From: Deltaproteobacteria bacterium
GTDB lineage: Bacteria > Desulfobacterota > DSM-4660 > Desulfatiglandales > B25-G16
Reading direction: 5' to 3'
NCBI GenBank assembly: GCA_019308645.1
Contig: JAFDHR010000026.1
Location: 1-15,485, forward strand
DNA length: 15,485 nucleotides
The position numbers and the translations under genes are program-made. The notes under the pieces are model-generated. The model made no database searches, was not told the origin of the DNA, and saw only the letters and a program-made list of their open reading frames with translations. Shown here piece by piece: positions 1 to 6,742 of this stretch. The stretch's first letter is position 1, and each line of letters opens with the position of its first letter.

Positions 1-176
1 TTTTGGAATGTGGAGCCCCACGGGCAAGCCCGTGGCACCAATTAGTTTCGCCGATTCGCTTCGCGAACGGCGGGACTTAGTGGCACGACATCCCGACCGT
101 AATCCCGACCACAATCCCGACCACAAAAAGTCGGGTCGGGACTAAAGCCGTGACTTTCTGCGGTCGGGGTAAAATA
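1..176. repeat. Intergenic hairpin and short tandem-repeat cluster
   Basis: No gene is visible here. There is a perfect 8-bp palindrome (CCACGGGC-AA-GCCCGTGG, 18-35), a second hairpin at 49-72 (CGCCG/CGGCG around TTCGC/GCGAA), and three tandem 12-bp units of ATCCCGACC plus ACA or GTA (90-125). These are followed by inverted GTCGGGTCGGGA (about 130-141), so several alternative stems with GGTCGGGA arms can form. The block lies downstream of the SEC-C gene and may act as its transcript end. It could also be a REP-like intergenic repeat. Seen directly: the repeats; function is inferred. Confidence 0.6.
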
Positions 177-179
177 GCC

Positions 180-467
180 TTATTTGCCACAGCATTTTTT
201 ATACTTCTTCCCGCTTCCACATGGGCAGGGCTCATTGCGTCCAACTTTCTTTTCGGCTATCTTGGTTTTTGGTGGATTTAATAATATTTCTAAATCGGTA
301 ATATCCTCTGGTTTATCTGGTTCCAATCCAATTATATATTTCCAACCGTTTTCTTCAAATATTGATGCTACTTCTTTCAATCTTTCTTCGGTTTGTACAT
401 TAACAACAGCGGATCTCTTTTCAGTACCTAATTTTGCCTTCTTTTTACCATCAAAGATTTTTTCCAT
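180..467 (-). CDS. Small SEC-C metal-binding motif protein
   Basis: This 95-aa protein ends in a clear SEC-C zinc-binding motif ([13 protein letters not shown], residues 81-93; ligands C81, C83, C92 and C93), like the C-terminal tail of SecA. The preceding part ([21 protein letters not shown], then a DKPEDI-D-E-LLN-PPK stretch, about residues 24-67) matches from memory the PBPRA1643-type SWIM/SEC-C small-protein family, usually about 105-110 aa. This one seems shortened at its N-terminus. The role of the family is unknown; metal binding is the only safe statement. The start ATG at 467 follows a weak GGTGAAAAG purine stretch. It lies left of the cassette-like genes on the same strand, separated from its neighbour by an IS-end-like repeat. 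Confidence 0.85.
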   Translation of the reverse strand: MEKIFDGKKKAKLGTEKRSAVVNVQTEERLKEVASIFEENGWKYIIGLEPDKPEDITDLEILLNPPKTKIAEKKVGRNEPCPCGSGKKYKKCCGK

Positions 468-543
468 CTTTTCACCATTAAAAATATTATAGGATTCATC
501 TACAGCATAACGGAGAAGAGAGGTAGATATTTTCGTAGAAAAG

Positions 544-587
544 TGTAACCTATGTATCCAGACTTTTCTGTTACCTATGTCTCCGGC
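544..587. repeat. Tandem IS-end-like repeat (two 20-bp units)
   Basis: Two near-identical units, GTRACCTATGTMTCC-like, occur 24 bp apart (544-563 and 568-587). The motif 'GTTACCTATGTCTCCGG' recalls the repeated ends of some insertion sequences, a memory-based and unverified match. No transposase remains. The second unit supplies the last residues (E-Q-P-E-T) and TAG stop of the neighbouring membrane methyltransferase gene, suggesting that an insertion replaced the original gene end and any recombination site after it. Confidence 0.45.
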
Positions 588-1081
588 TGTTCAATTTTAC
601 CATTTTTGAAAAAATTGGGGCAAGGGACGAGTTCATTTGTCCTGGACTTATAATTTTCATATAGTTGTCCAAATTGTTTTTCCAAATAATTATCCTCTTC
701 TTTTATGAAAATTTTGAAACAAATATAAGTAACAAGTGGTGTGGCTAATAAGAGCCATGACTTAAGGAATAACGTAATTCCTGGTATAAGAAATAGTATC
801 CACGCTGAATATATTGGATTGCGGACAAGCGAAAAGACACCACTTGTTATAAGACACCCTCTATTAAATCCAATGGTAAATTCATAGGCGGACTTGATTA
901 AAAAGGGAACACCAATTGCCAAAAGAATGATCCCGGCTATTATCAGTAAACGATAAGGGACCATCTTTATTATAAAAATCTCGGGATATAAATAAGTTGC
1001 TATTCCTGCAAATACTGCATAACTAACAGAGAATACTATTAGTTTAGTTCCAATGCCCAATCTCGACATCGTATGTTCCAT
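575..1081 (-). CDS. ICMT/PEMT-family integral membrane methyltransferase-like protein
   Basis: This 168-aa protein has four predicted hydrophobic segments (about residues 11-31, 43-65, 90-106 and 108-126). It carries the conserved phospholipid/isoprenylcysteine methyltransferase signature: G-[VF]-F-S-L-V-R-N-P-I-Y (81-91), then an E-E-x2-L-x3-F-G-x3-Y-x2-Y tail (128-144) that in the family helps bind S-adenosylmethionine at the membrane face. The substrate cannot be told; bacterial members methylate diverse lipids or thiols. The start at 1081 is favoured by AGGAAG six bases upstream. It lies 28 nt after the R-box of an attC-like palindrome, as expected for a cassette gene. Its last five codons fall in an IS-end-like repeat, so the C-terminus may be altered. 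Confidence 0.8.
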   Translation of the reverse strand: MEHTMSRLGIGTKLIVFSVSYAVFAGIATYLYPEIFIIKMVPYRLLIIAGIILLAIGVPFLIKSAYEFTIGFNRGCLITSGVFSLVRNPIYSAWILFLIPGITLFLKSWLLLATPLVTYICFKIFIKEEDNYLEKQFGQLYENYKSRTNELVPCPNFFKNGKIEQPET

Positions 1082-1108
1082 TTGGCTTCCTATCCCTATG
1101 CTTCAAAA

Positions 1109-1240
1109 ACCTAACGAAAAACTCACTTGCCGGAAGGGGGACCTGGCCATGATCGAAGCCAAGGAAGATTGAGCGTGAAAAACGTGATACACATTCAATC
1201 CGCAGGACCCTTCCGGTCAACGTGCAGCGACAGGTTAGAG
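1109..1240 (-). other. attC-like recombination site (132 bp)
   Basis: The outer boxes are ACCTAAC (1109-1115, fits RYYYAAC) and GTTAGAG (1234-1240, one mismatch to GTTRRRY). Inside them, CACTTGCCGGAAGGG pairs with the right arm, which carries two extra single bases (CAC-g-TTG-a-CCGGAAGGG when read as reverse complement). Such one-sided extrahelical bases are the known hallmark of integron attC sites. A further inner stem is GATTGA/TCAATC. The site begins 8 nt after the stop of the minus-strand gene to its right and ends 28 nt before the next start, which is cassette spacing. Confidence 0.6.
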
Positions 1241-1248
1241 CAAAAATA

Positions 1249-2013
1249 TCACGTTTTTGAACGTAAAAGAGAGTATTCAATCATCTCTTTGACACCATCC
1301 AATAAGACTTTAGCTTCTTCATTGGTAATTGAATATTTACCTTTAAAATATCTTGCCTTTTTCCGTAAACTGTAAAGTTTATTATATGTCTCTCTGCGTT
1401 CGGGCTGATAATTTCCGATACTTGCAGATCTATTATATCGATTGTGAACAGATGAATGCGTGGCTTTCTCGCGAAATTTGGAATCTGGGATGGATAACAG
1501 AACAGATCTTGCAGCAAGCTCACAGGCGCTAAACAGATTATCAATAAAAGCAGCCCAATGTTTTTTCGAGTGGGCCGTTTCAGCAGCTTCGTAAAACTCA
1601 TTGGCAGCTTTCGAATGACTGGCTGAAAGATTTTTATTATACCTAAAGTCAAATGTAAAATGCCAAGACTTATTCAGCTTTAGTAAGGTTACATGCCCAC
1701 AGTCTGGGTCATCATGATCGATAAGCTTTATTTTCTCAATACCAATGACATCATTTAATGGTACGATATCTCCAGGTTTTCGGTTTTGCCCATCTTTCAA
1801 TATAACTTCGCTAATAGCCTTAACTTCGGCATTAAGCCGGACTTCCGGTTTTCTCACATCTGGGAAAAAAATAATTTGGGCAGCAAAAAGATTAAACGGT
1901 TTCTCCAATAAATCGTTTTCTTGGCGTAGTTTTATTTCTGGAACGACGAACAAATCCATGAACTGCTGAAAAGTCCGTTGGGAAAATTCTTTTTCTTTAA
2001 TTTCAATATCCAT
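1249..2013 (-). CDS. Hypothetical protein with HEPN-like C-terminal helical region
   Basis: This 254-aa protein is not assigned to a named family. Residues 1-125 look mixed alpha/beta (strand-like VTLLKLNKSWHFTFDFRY near 108-125). Residues about 135-250 are helical and resemble HEPN domains: AANEFYEAAETAHSKKHWAAF, then CELAARSVLL, and a last segment LRKKARYFKG..I-T-N-E-E-A-K-V-L-L-D-G-V-K-E-M (216-244) that mimics the R-x-x-A-D-Y / s-x-E-E-A pattern. The classic Rx4-6H RNase motif is not evident, so RNase activity should not be assumed. It sits between attC-like sites with typical cassette spacing, 24 nt after an R-box (CCCTAAC, 2034-2040 in plus reading). The ribosome binding site is weak. 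The HEPN assignment is inference. Confidence 0.65.
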   Translation of the reverse strand: MDIEIKEKEFSQRTFQQFMDLFVVPEIKLRQENDLLEKPFNLFAAQIIFFPDVRKPEVRLNAEVKAISEVILKDGQNRKPGDIVPLNDVIGIEKIKLIDHDDPDCGHVTLLKLNKSWHFTFDFRYNKNLSASHSKAANEFYEAAETAHSKKHWAAFIDNLFSACELAARSVLLSIPDSKFREKATHSSVHNRYNRSASIGNYQPERRETYNKLYSLRKKARYFKGKYSITNEEAKVLLDGVKEMIEYSLLRSKT

Positions 2014-2033
2014 GGCAATTTAATATCGCCCTA

Positions 2034-2117
2034 ACGCCCGGCATGTCGAAGATCCCGAACTTGTCGGGGGGCGTGTGGGGGCTGGGGGAGTGAAACTCCC
2101 CCTTACCTGCTTGGGAC
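2034..2117 (-). other. attC-like site disrupted by intron remnant
   Basis: On the plus strand CCCTAAC (2034-2040) would be the R' box ahead of the HEPN-like gene. TGGGAC (2112-2117) overlaps the 3' end of the methyltransferase gene and would be the rest of an R'' box GTTGGGAC split by the intron remnant at 2051-2111. Most of the original palindrome between the boxes is gone. The call rests on position and box sequence alone. Confidence 0.4.
2051..2111 (+). mobile_element. Group II intron 3'-end remnant (domain V/VI-like)
   Basis: The segment GATCCCG...TCGGGGGGCGTGTGGGGG, followed by a GGGGGAGTGAAACTCCCCC hairpin and CTTACC, aligns with the 3' ends of the two larger intron remnants in this window (GATCCCGATTTATCGGGGGTGG, then GGGGGAGTTAAAATCTCCCCC and TTACCCGAT). 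No intron protein sequence remains. It lies on the plus strand, antisense to both neighbouring genes. The methyltransferase stop codon and its last two to three codons fall inside it. Identity is inferred by homology to the larger copies. Confidence 0.65.
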
Positions 2118-3074
2118 ATCTTTTTTTATCTTTGAAGAGATATATTCAGACTTAGGTTCGTGTACAGTAGGATAAGCATCCATCCAAGATAAATCCTTAC
2201 CGATGACGAGTTCCTCCATTTTCGCATGGTGGGTGTTAGTCATTGGGATAAGTCGCATTTGGAAACCATGGCGTCTTGCCATGATTCTAACTTCTTCGGC
2301 ATTGTCGTAAGTGATCAAAAAATCGCCACGTATCGTCTCACAAAGAGAAAAAATGGTTTCGTGGTCAACATCACAATGTCGATACAGGCGCCTACCGGCT
2401 TTTTTCCCCCCGGCCGTGTAAGGGGGATCTATAAAGAAGACTGCATCGAGGACCGATGCAAACTCCTGAATAACTTTCACTCCATCTGCCCAACGAAAGT
2501 CGATGCGTTTCGCAATAAGATCAAGATCTCTGAATCTCCTAGCTAATGTCCGTGGGTACCATCGAGATCCAATCCCTTTGCCTTTCTCACCGTATTTTAA
2601 AAAACCTGATCCGTCGGCAAGAATTCCACCATGAAACGTCCTATTCTTTAGAATTGCTTGAAAGGCTTTCTGCTTAATAGAGTTGGTGGTGTGTGATATC
2701 TCTTTTATTACGTTTTCTTTTGTTAGATCGAAATCAAGAATTTGTTTCGCCAGCCATTTCGCGTCAGCCTTAACTACTGATTGCCATACGGCTGCAATTT
2801 CTTCATCCAGCTCTGCCATGACAACGGTCTCTACGTAATTCTCGAACAACGCTGTAAGGCTGATTATCCCACCTCCTGCAAACGGCTCGACCAATACCCT
2901 TGGTCTTGGGTATTTATTTCTGATCCATTCTCTGAACGTGGGTACAAACCAAGTCTTGCCACCAGGATAGCGGAAAGGGCTTCTTTGCGGCACTGATGCA
3001 ACATTAACAGGCTTTATAGTTTGCTCTTCAGCCCCAAGCTCTGGAAACAATGTTGTCTGTTTGGGGGGTATCAT
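2103..3074 (-). CDS. D12-class DNA adenine-N6 methyltransferase (restriction-modification partner)
   Basis: This 323-aa protein has the D12 (Dam-like) motif order: RYPGGK (motif X, 35-40), EPFAGGGI (motif I, SAM-binding, 63-70), a central target-recognition region with NRTFHGGILADGSGF (144-158), and FIDPPY (motif IV, 214-219). The DPPY form fits N6-adenine methylation. The gene starts one base after the stop of the NotI-like endonuclease gene (TGA-a-ATG), so the two are co-translated and form a type II restriction-modification pair in which this enzyme protects host DNA. The last codons and TAA lie in an intron remnant, so the extreme C-terminus (V-P-S-R) is not native, but the fold is complete. 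An adenine methyltransferase implies a recognition site containing adenine. Confidence 0.92.
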   Translation of the reverse strand: MIPPKQTTLFPELGAEEQTIKPVNVASVPQRSPFRYPGGKTWFVPTFREWIRNKYPRPRVLVEPFAGGGIISLTALFENYVETVVMAELDEEIAAVWQSVVKADAKWLAKQILDFDLTKENVIKEISHTTNSIKQKAFQAILKNRTFHGGILADGSGFLKYGEKGKGIGSRWYPRTLARRFRDLDLIAKRIDFRWADGVKVIQEFASVLDAVFFIDPPYTAGGKKAGRRLYRHCDVDHETIFSLCETIRGDFLITYDNAEEVRIMARRHGFQMRLIPMTNTHHAKMEELVIGKDLSWMDAYPTVHEPKSEYISSKIKKDVPSR

Positions 3075-3075
3075 T

Positions 3076-3963
3076 TCAGAATGGCCTTTCGATTGTTTCG
3101 TTCACTGGAGGAGTTTCGAGCTGTTCGTCGAGTTTCTCTTGAAGTAGCTTTATGAAATCCTCAACTTTTCCCGGAGATGGTGTTGTTATAGAAAAAAGGG
3201 CAGCCTCGAACTCAGTGAAAATTTTGTCGACCTTTTTCAAAGAATATTTTCCTGATTCTTCTCCTTTTTCGGTTTTCAATTCCAAATCGTAAATAAACCA
3301 TGCGATATCAGCATCTGTTTTCGAGACCTGTTTAAATCTGGGGAGTGTGGCAAAGAAACTTTTGTTCAAAGCCACAGCGATCTTCCTTTGCCAGCTGTGA
3401 AGAATTCCCCCCTTGAAGAGAAGTTGTGGAACAAGTCTCTTCCTGGAAGATGAAAGGTAATCAGGTCGAGGATAATTTGGTTCCTTAGACCAATCCATTG
3501 ATTCATGGCCTTTTGGGTCTTTCATAAAGTATTCAAATGGATTACGCACATTTCCTGAAATGTACACAGCCTGGATTTCGAGAGCGCCGAAATCATACAC
3601 ATTTCCATTGTTGTCATATGCTACAAGGACGATGTCGATATTTCCTGCATTCTTGCCATGCAAGTCATTTAGCCGCACCTCTGTGAGAGAACTCCAAGCG
3701 GCTCCCTCCACGAAGAAGAAGCTGGCTGCGTCGTCGGCTATGATCCATTCCTCGCGGAATCGAATTGGGCAAGTGATGACCGGACGAGCGTCATGGAAGA
3801 TTGTGCAGACGCCAAGCGGGTTCTTTGCTTTATCCTTCGTACAATTTGGCACCTTGTTGTTAAAGGGGCAGAGCCTACGAGAACGATATCGAACCGCCTT
3901 TTCTGAGTGATCCGTTGTCAAGTGCCCGAAGATCTCTGCCAATGGTTGCCTTGAATTGGTCAT
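3076..3963 (-). CDS. NotI-family type II restriction endonuclease
   Basis: This 295-aa protein is read from the ATG at 3963, which has AAAGGAT upstream. The longer frame to 4047 runs through an attC-like site and is rejected. It matches the NotI family from memory: an N-terminal EAVRYRSRRLCPF-like segment and four cysteines (C32, C41, C53, C65), as in the Fe-Cys4 site of NotI. The catalytic pattern follows, with E95, D110 fifteen residues later, then ALEIQAVY giving E129 and Q131, equivalent to the E-x-Q active site of NotI. NotI is longer (about 383 aa), so this is a compact relative. It would cut unmodified foreign DNA. NotI's own GCGGCCGC site has no adenine, while the partner here is a DPPY adenine methylase, so a different target is likely. 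The gene starts about 20 nt after the attC-like box. Confidence 0.9.
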   Translation of the reverse strand: MTNSRQPLAEIFGHLTTDHSEKAVRYRSRRLCPFNNKVPNCTKDKAKNPLGVCTIFHDARPVITCPIRFREEWIIADDAASFFFVEGAAWSSLTEVRLNDLHGKNAGNIDIVLVAYDNNGNVYDFGALEIQAVYISGNVRNPFEYFMKDPKGHESMDWSKEPNYPRPDYLSSSRKRLVPQLLFKGGILHSWQRKIAVALNKSFFATLPRFKQVSKTDADIAWFIYDLELKTEKGEESGKYSLKKVDKIFTEFEAALFSITTPSPGKVEDFIKLLQEKLDEQLETPPVNETIERPF

Positions 3964-3983
3964 TAATTTTATCCTTTTTCGTG

Positions 3984-4056
3984 TCCCAACGTATGCATGT
4001 GGAGCATGCAAAGGAGCGCAGCGAGTTTGCAAGTCCACACCACGCAATTGTTGGCG
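3984..4056 (-). other. attC-like recombination site (73 bp)
   Basis: The outer boxes TCCCAAC (3984-3990) and GTTGGCG (4050-4056) enclose a long imperfect stem. ATGCATGTGGAGCATGCAAAGGAGCG on the left pairs with CGAGTTTGCAAGTCCACACCACGC on the right, with unpaired single bases. It starts two bases after the TAA of the 326-aa gene and ends about 20 nt before the NotI-like start. This is the tightest cassette-type spacing in the window and the best attC candidate. Confidence 0.65.
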
Positions 4057-4057
4057 T

Positions 4058-5038
4058 TTATATTTCTAACAGAGAGACCCAACTCTTTCTTTTTGCAATT
4101 AATTCCTTTAAATCTTTAGTACCCATAAACGCCACACTTGCATATGGTATTAAATTCAAGCCAAGGTTGAAAAAAACCTTTCGTGGATTTTGGAGACGAG
4201 GAAGCAATTCATTTACAAGCTCACGAGAAAATTCACTAGCAATTATGAGTTCTAAATCGGCCTTATTTTTCAAATCTCCAATATTTTGATTTATAGATTC
4301 TGCAATTCTATTTATCATTTTTCTGTAATCAATTCCTGTATCAGACTCCCTTATTTTGTGAACCTGTTCCCAGTCCATCATTCCAAAATCGGGGAGCCCA
4401 ATTCTTAACCAAAAATTATAAAATAAATCTTCTATCGTATCCTTAAATTGAATTTTTAATTGCTGATTTTTCCAATTGATAATAGGCGCCATTCTATGAT
4501 CTGATAAAAACGGTATCTGAATGCGGAATGAGAGCAATGAATCCGTGTAAAACGATTCTATTACATTTTTCTTCTGAAAATAGTATGTTGGAATTAGGTC
4601 GTTCAGTTCCTCATCATTCAAATCGGCAGATACCTCTTTATTTGCTATTTTCTTATCATCATCTTTTAGGTCTATCTTGGCCCACTTAAAGTAGCTTTCA
4701 TCTGCTACACCTGCATCATATAGAATTGGGTAAAAATCAGTTTCATAGGCTATATCAGCCTTGCCACCAATTATTGTTTCTCCTTTTACTTGAACACCAA
4801 AATTACTCCCAAGCGTGCAAAATTTGATTTTAGTTCGGTCGCCCGGATATGCGTCTGGTGACATCATTATATCGAACGATCCGGTTTCCCCCACTCTACA
4901 AACATATCGCCCATCTTGAATAATGATTTCATCATAAAGAACAGTGTAATTTTTTATCCGCTTTTCAAGTTCAGTTCTACCTTTATCCTCTACAAACCAT
5001 GCGGAATTTGATCTTAACGGAAGGTATATTTTGCTCAT
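4058..5038 (-). CDS. Hypothetical protein, 326 aa, unrecognised
   Basis: No family is recognised. The protein appears soluble. It opens with strand-rich sequence (SKIYLPLRSNSAWFV; TVLYDEIIIQDGRYVCRV; GSFDIMMSPDAYPGDRTKI) and has an acidic stretch near residues 124-149 (LKDDDKKIANKEVSADLNDEEL). The middle is aromatic-rich (IEDLFYNFWLRIGLPDFGMMDW, about 202-223), followed by a helical C-terminal half with LELIIASEFSRELVNELL. The end, GLNLIPYASVAFMGTKDLKEL, has a short hydrophobic patch not long or clean enough to call a membrane helix. The start at 5038 is the first ATG after the preceding hairpin. The position between attC-like elements suggests a stand-alone cassette gene, as is common for orphans in such arrays. 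Confidence 0.75.
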   Translation of the reverse strand: MSKIYLPLRSNSAWFVEDKGRTELEKRIKNYTVLYDEIIIQDGRYVCRVGETGSFDIMMSPDAYPGDRTKIKFCTLGSNFGVQVKGETIIGGKADIAYETDFYPILYDAGVADESYFKWAKIDLKDDDKKIANKEVSADLNDEELNDLIPTYYFQKKNVIESFYTDSLLSFRIQIPFLSDHRMAPIINWKNQQLKIQFKDTIEDLFYNFWLRIGLPDFGMMDWEQVHKIRESDTGIDYRKMINRIAESINQNIGDLKNKADLELIIASEFSRELVNELLPRLQNPRKVFFNLGLNLIPYASVAFMGTKDLKELIAKRKSWVSLLEI

Positions 5039-5068
5039 GTCTCAATTATTTGAATTTTATGAACCCCT

Positions 5069-5154
5069 CAGGATCAGCTGCACAAAAAGCTGGCCAAGAT
5101 ATTTTCAAATTGGCACAAAATCGCGCCCGGCTTTTTGTGTCAGCCTGAATCCTG
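5069..5154 (-). other. attC-like imperfect palindrome (86 bp)
   Basis: CAGGAT-CAG-CTG-CACAAAAAGC (from 5069) pairs with the right arm, whose reverse complement reads CAGGATtCAGgCTGaCACAAAAAGCC. The right arm therefore carries three extra single bases, all on the same side, as in the extrahelical bases of attC hairpins. The outer boxes are poor (GAACCCC left, GTTGCTC right). It lies about 30 bp ahead of the 326-aa gene start. It could be an attC with decayed R-boxes or an unrelated hairpin. Confidence 0.45.
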
Positions 5155-5456
5155 TTGCTCAAGTAAGCCGCTTGCGCGGCAGGATTATTGCTGATTTTTC
5201 TTGATTACAAATTTTGTATCAGTTATACATCCTGCAAGTATTCAACTCTAACGCGGCATGTTCATTTTAAGGAATTTTTTTTTGATGCTTGTGCTAATAA
5301 TAATTTTATGAGCTTCTTAATATGTACCACCATCCTGCTGTAATTATTCCTAATAATAATATAGCCAACCCTTTCTAATATACTGTCAAATACCACCTCG
5401 AAGCAATACCCTATAACAACAACTGTGCCAAAATTTAACCGGGCTTCTTGAACATT
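5155..5456. other. Gene-free, AT-rich stretch with one R-box-like motif
   Basis: No credible coding frame is seen on either strand. A small hairpin, GCCGC-TTGC-GCGGC, lies near 5167-5180. CTCTAACGCGGCATG (5246-5260) resembles the R-box edge at 2032-2045 (CCCTAACGCCCGGCATG), but its nearest opposite box, GTTAGGT at 5497-5503, is about 250 bp away, too far for an ordinary attC site. The stretch may be a decayed cassette. Confidence 0.4.
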
Positions 5457-5490
5457 GGATTGAATTCGACCTTTCAGGTCGCATCAATCC
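5457..5490 (-). terminator. Stem-loop just downstream of the 195-aa gene
   Basis: GGATTGA (5457-5463) pairs with TCAATCC (5484-5490), and CGACCT (5467-5472) with AGGTCG (5476-5481) around a TTC loop. It directly abuts the stop codon of the minus-strand gene. There is no clear T-run after it on the minus strand, so it may stabilise the transcript end or belong to the recombination-site structure rather than be an intrinsic terminator. Confidence 0.4.
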
Positions 5491-6078
5491 TTAAAGGTTA
5501 GGTTGCATGGTCCTTTCAAAGGTTATTTCCTTTTTAGAAAAGGCATTATTGACGATGTTACCAACATATACTATTTGTTTGATACATGCATTCACGAATC
5601 CATAAAGCTCGTTTTTAACGAGGTTTTTTTCATGCTCTGAAAGTTTTATAATTACGTCCGCTTTTTCCACGTCACTATGGAAGTACAAACCATTGATGTA
5701 TATATCCCAAACATAACTTGGTGAAAAATGCTTCTGGTCTATATCCAGGTGAACACCTGTAGATTTCATTGCCTCGTTTAAGAATTTTCTTGATTTAACA
5801 AGATAATTTTTATGTTTCTCGTTTGTAAGACAGAGATGACAAATATTATAAATACGATTTATAAAGGTCGGCTCTTTTTCCTGCAAAAAGTGTCGTAAAG
5901 ATAAGAGCAGAGAACGGAACAAATCTTCATCAGGTTGATTGAATTGAAATTCTAGCACACCGCTTTCTTTTGTCCAATTTAGATTAAATCCTGAATCGTA
6001 CCCTTCTCGAACTATTTTTGTATTTTTGAGGTCTTCAACTCTTTTTAAAAAAATTTCTAACTGAGCTTTATTATTCAT
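5491..6078 (-). CDS. Hypothetical protein, 195 aa, unrecognised
   Basis: The start is set at the ATG at 6078 (MNNKAQLEIFLKR). The open frame continues upstream to 6144 only through the attC-like palindrome, so the longer form is rejected. The protein is mostly helical, with a central segment of aromatic residues and cysteines (FINRIYNICHLCL, about 94-106) and K-rich stretches. The C-terminal half alternates strands (VHLDIDQKHFSPSYVWDIYI) and a helix (LVKNELYGFVNACIKQIVYV). No catalytic motif or known domain is recognised. The last codons contain an R-box-like ACCTAAC (minus reading), as happens when a cassette gene runs into its recombination site. It fits a single-gene cassette of unknown role. 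Confidence 0.7.
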   Translation of the reverse strand: MNNKAQLEIFLKRVEDLKNTKIVREGYDSGFNLNWTKESGVLEFQFNQPDEDLFRSLLLSLRHFLQEKEPTFINRIYNICHLCLTNEKHKNYLVKSRKFLNEAMKSTGVHLDIDQKHFSPSYVWDIYINGLYFHSDVEKADVIIKLSEHEKNLVKNELYGFVNACIKQIVYVGNIVNNAFSKKEITFERTMQPNL

Positions 6079-6086
6079 ATTTAAAA

Positions 6087-6219
6087 TTAGCCATATAATG
6101 CTGGTAAGCCGACGCCAAATTATGGCTGATAAAAGCACTTTCAAAAAATTTATATCGAAGCCATCGTATTTGAAAATAGTGCTACGCTGAGGCGGTCGGC
6201 TTGAGTAGCATGGTTAGGT
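6087..6219 (-). other. attC-like recombination site (about 133 bp)
   Basis: The right box GTTAGGT (6213-6219) is a perfect GTTRRRY and lies 7 nt from the GIY-YIG-like stop. The left box is degenerate (TTAGCCAT, about 6087-6094). Within, AATGCTGGTAAGCCGACGCC (6098-6117) pairs with GGCGGTCGGCTTGAGTAGCAT (6192-6212), leaving one unpaired base in the GCCGAC arm. AAGCCGACGCC is also the L-box sequence of the well-known aadA-type attC. An inner stem is AGCACTTTCAAA / TTTGAAAATAGTGCT. Confidence 0.6.
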
Positions 6220-6225
6220 TTCATA

Positions 6226-6642
6226 TTAATCAAATCTATTTAATGGAGGTGGTTCGCCATATTTGTAACAATAATTGAACAATTCATCTTTTTCTAACTT
6301 TTCGGGATTTGATGATTCTATGAAACTTATACAAAGTCTATCATATGGAAATTGCCTTCTAAGATTTTCGTTGATGTCTCTCCAATATCTTCTTCCACAA
6401 ATATGCCCACCACTTTTGTACAATAATGATTTTTTTAGCGTGATTACTCTGTTAATAAAGGATTTTGCCTTACCAAGATATAAAACTCCGTATTTATCTA
6501 CATTCAGTGTCCTATTAATAGGAATTATCTCATCAAATTTTTGGTCCGAATGGCAATGTAATTTATATATTCCACCATTCCTTCCATAAGATTCATGTAT
6601 TTTGTTCCGAAATGTATCATTAGAAATTAGTAAATATTTCAT
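6226..6642 (-). CDS. GIY-YIG-like nuclease-fold protein
   Basis: This 138-aa protein has an order of motifs resembling the GIY-YIG fold. GGIYKL (23-28) stands for the GIY strand, GVLYLGKA (52-59) for the YIG strand, and R65 follows in the next helix. Near the end, a glutamate (E120) is followed by YCYKYGEPPPLN (124-135), like the E...G-x-PPLN ending of the family. The gap between the two strands is longer than usual (about 24 residues), so this is a divergent member. Family members cut DNA in repair, restriction or homing; activity here is unproven. It starts 20 nt after one attC-like site and stops 7 nt before another, so it looks like a single-gene cassette. Confidence 0.6.
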   Translation of the reverse strand: MKYLLISNDTFRNKIHESYGRNGGIYKLHCHSDQKFDEIIPINRTLNVDKYGVLYLGKAKSFINRVITLKKSLLYKSGGHICGRRYWRDINENLRRQFPYDRLCISFIESSNPEKLEKDELFNYCYKYGEPPPLNRFD

Positions 6643-6661
6643 GAAGAATCTCCATTAATAA

Positions 6662-6719
6662 ACCTAATGCGGCTCACCAGCCGTGGGTTTCTCAGTCCCT
6701 CGCCAGGCTGATGTTAAGC
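6662..6719 (-). other. attC-like recombination site (58 bp)
   Basis: On the minus strand it opens with GCTTAAC (perfect RYYYAAC, plus 6713-6719) and closes with ATTAGGT (plus 6662-6668, one mismatch to GTTRRRY). The total length matches the classical '59-base element'. The inner stem is CAGCC/GGCTG with GGG/CCC. The outer arms pair poorly, so this is weaker than its neighbours. The spacing (24 nt after the right-hand stop, 20 nt before the left-hand start) fits a cassette boundary. Confidence 0.45.
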
Positions 6720-6742
6720 CCCAATACAGACAAATTACATTC

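Noticed and set aside
90..125. Three 12-bp repeats as a CRISPR array
   Set aside because: The units are contiguous and too short, with no spacers.
3964..4047. N-terminal extension of the NotI-like gene up to 4047
   Set aside because: It would translate through the attC-like palindrome. The ATG at 3963 has a ribosome site and matches the family start.
5246..5503. A single very long attC from CTCTAAC to GTTAGGT
   Set aside because: At about 258 bp it exceeds the usual attC length and no continuous stem joins the boxes.
6079..6144. N-terminal extension of the 195-aa gene
   Set aside because: It lies inside the attC-like palindrome; the ATG at 6078 is the better start.
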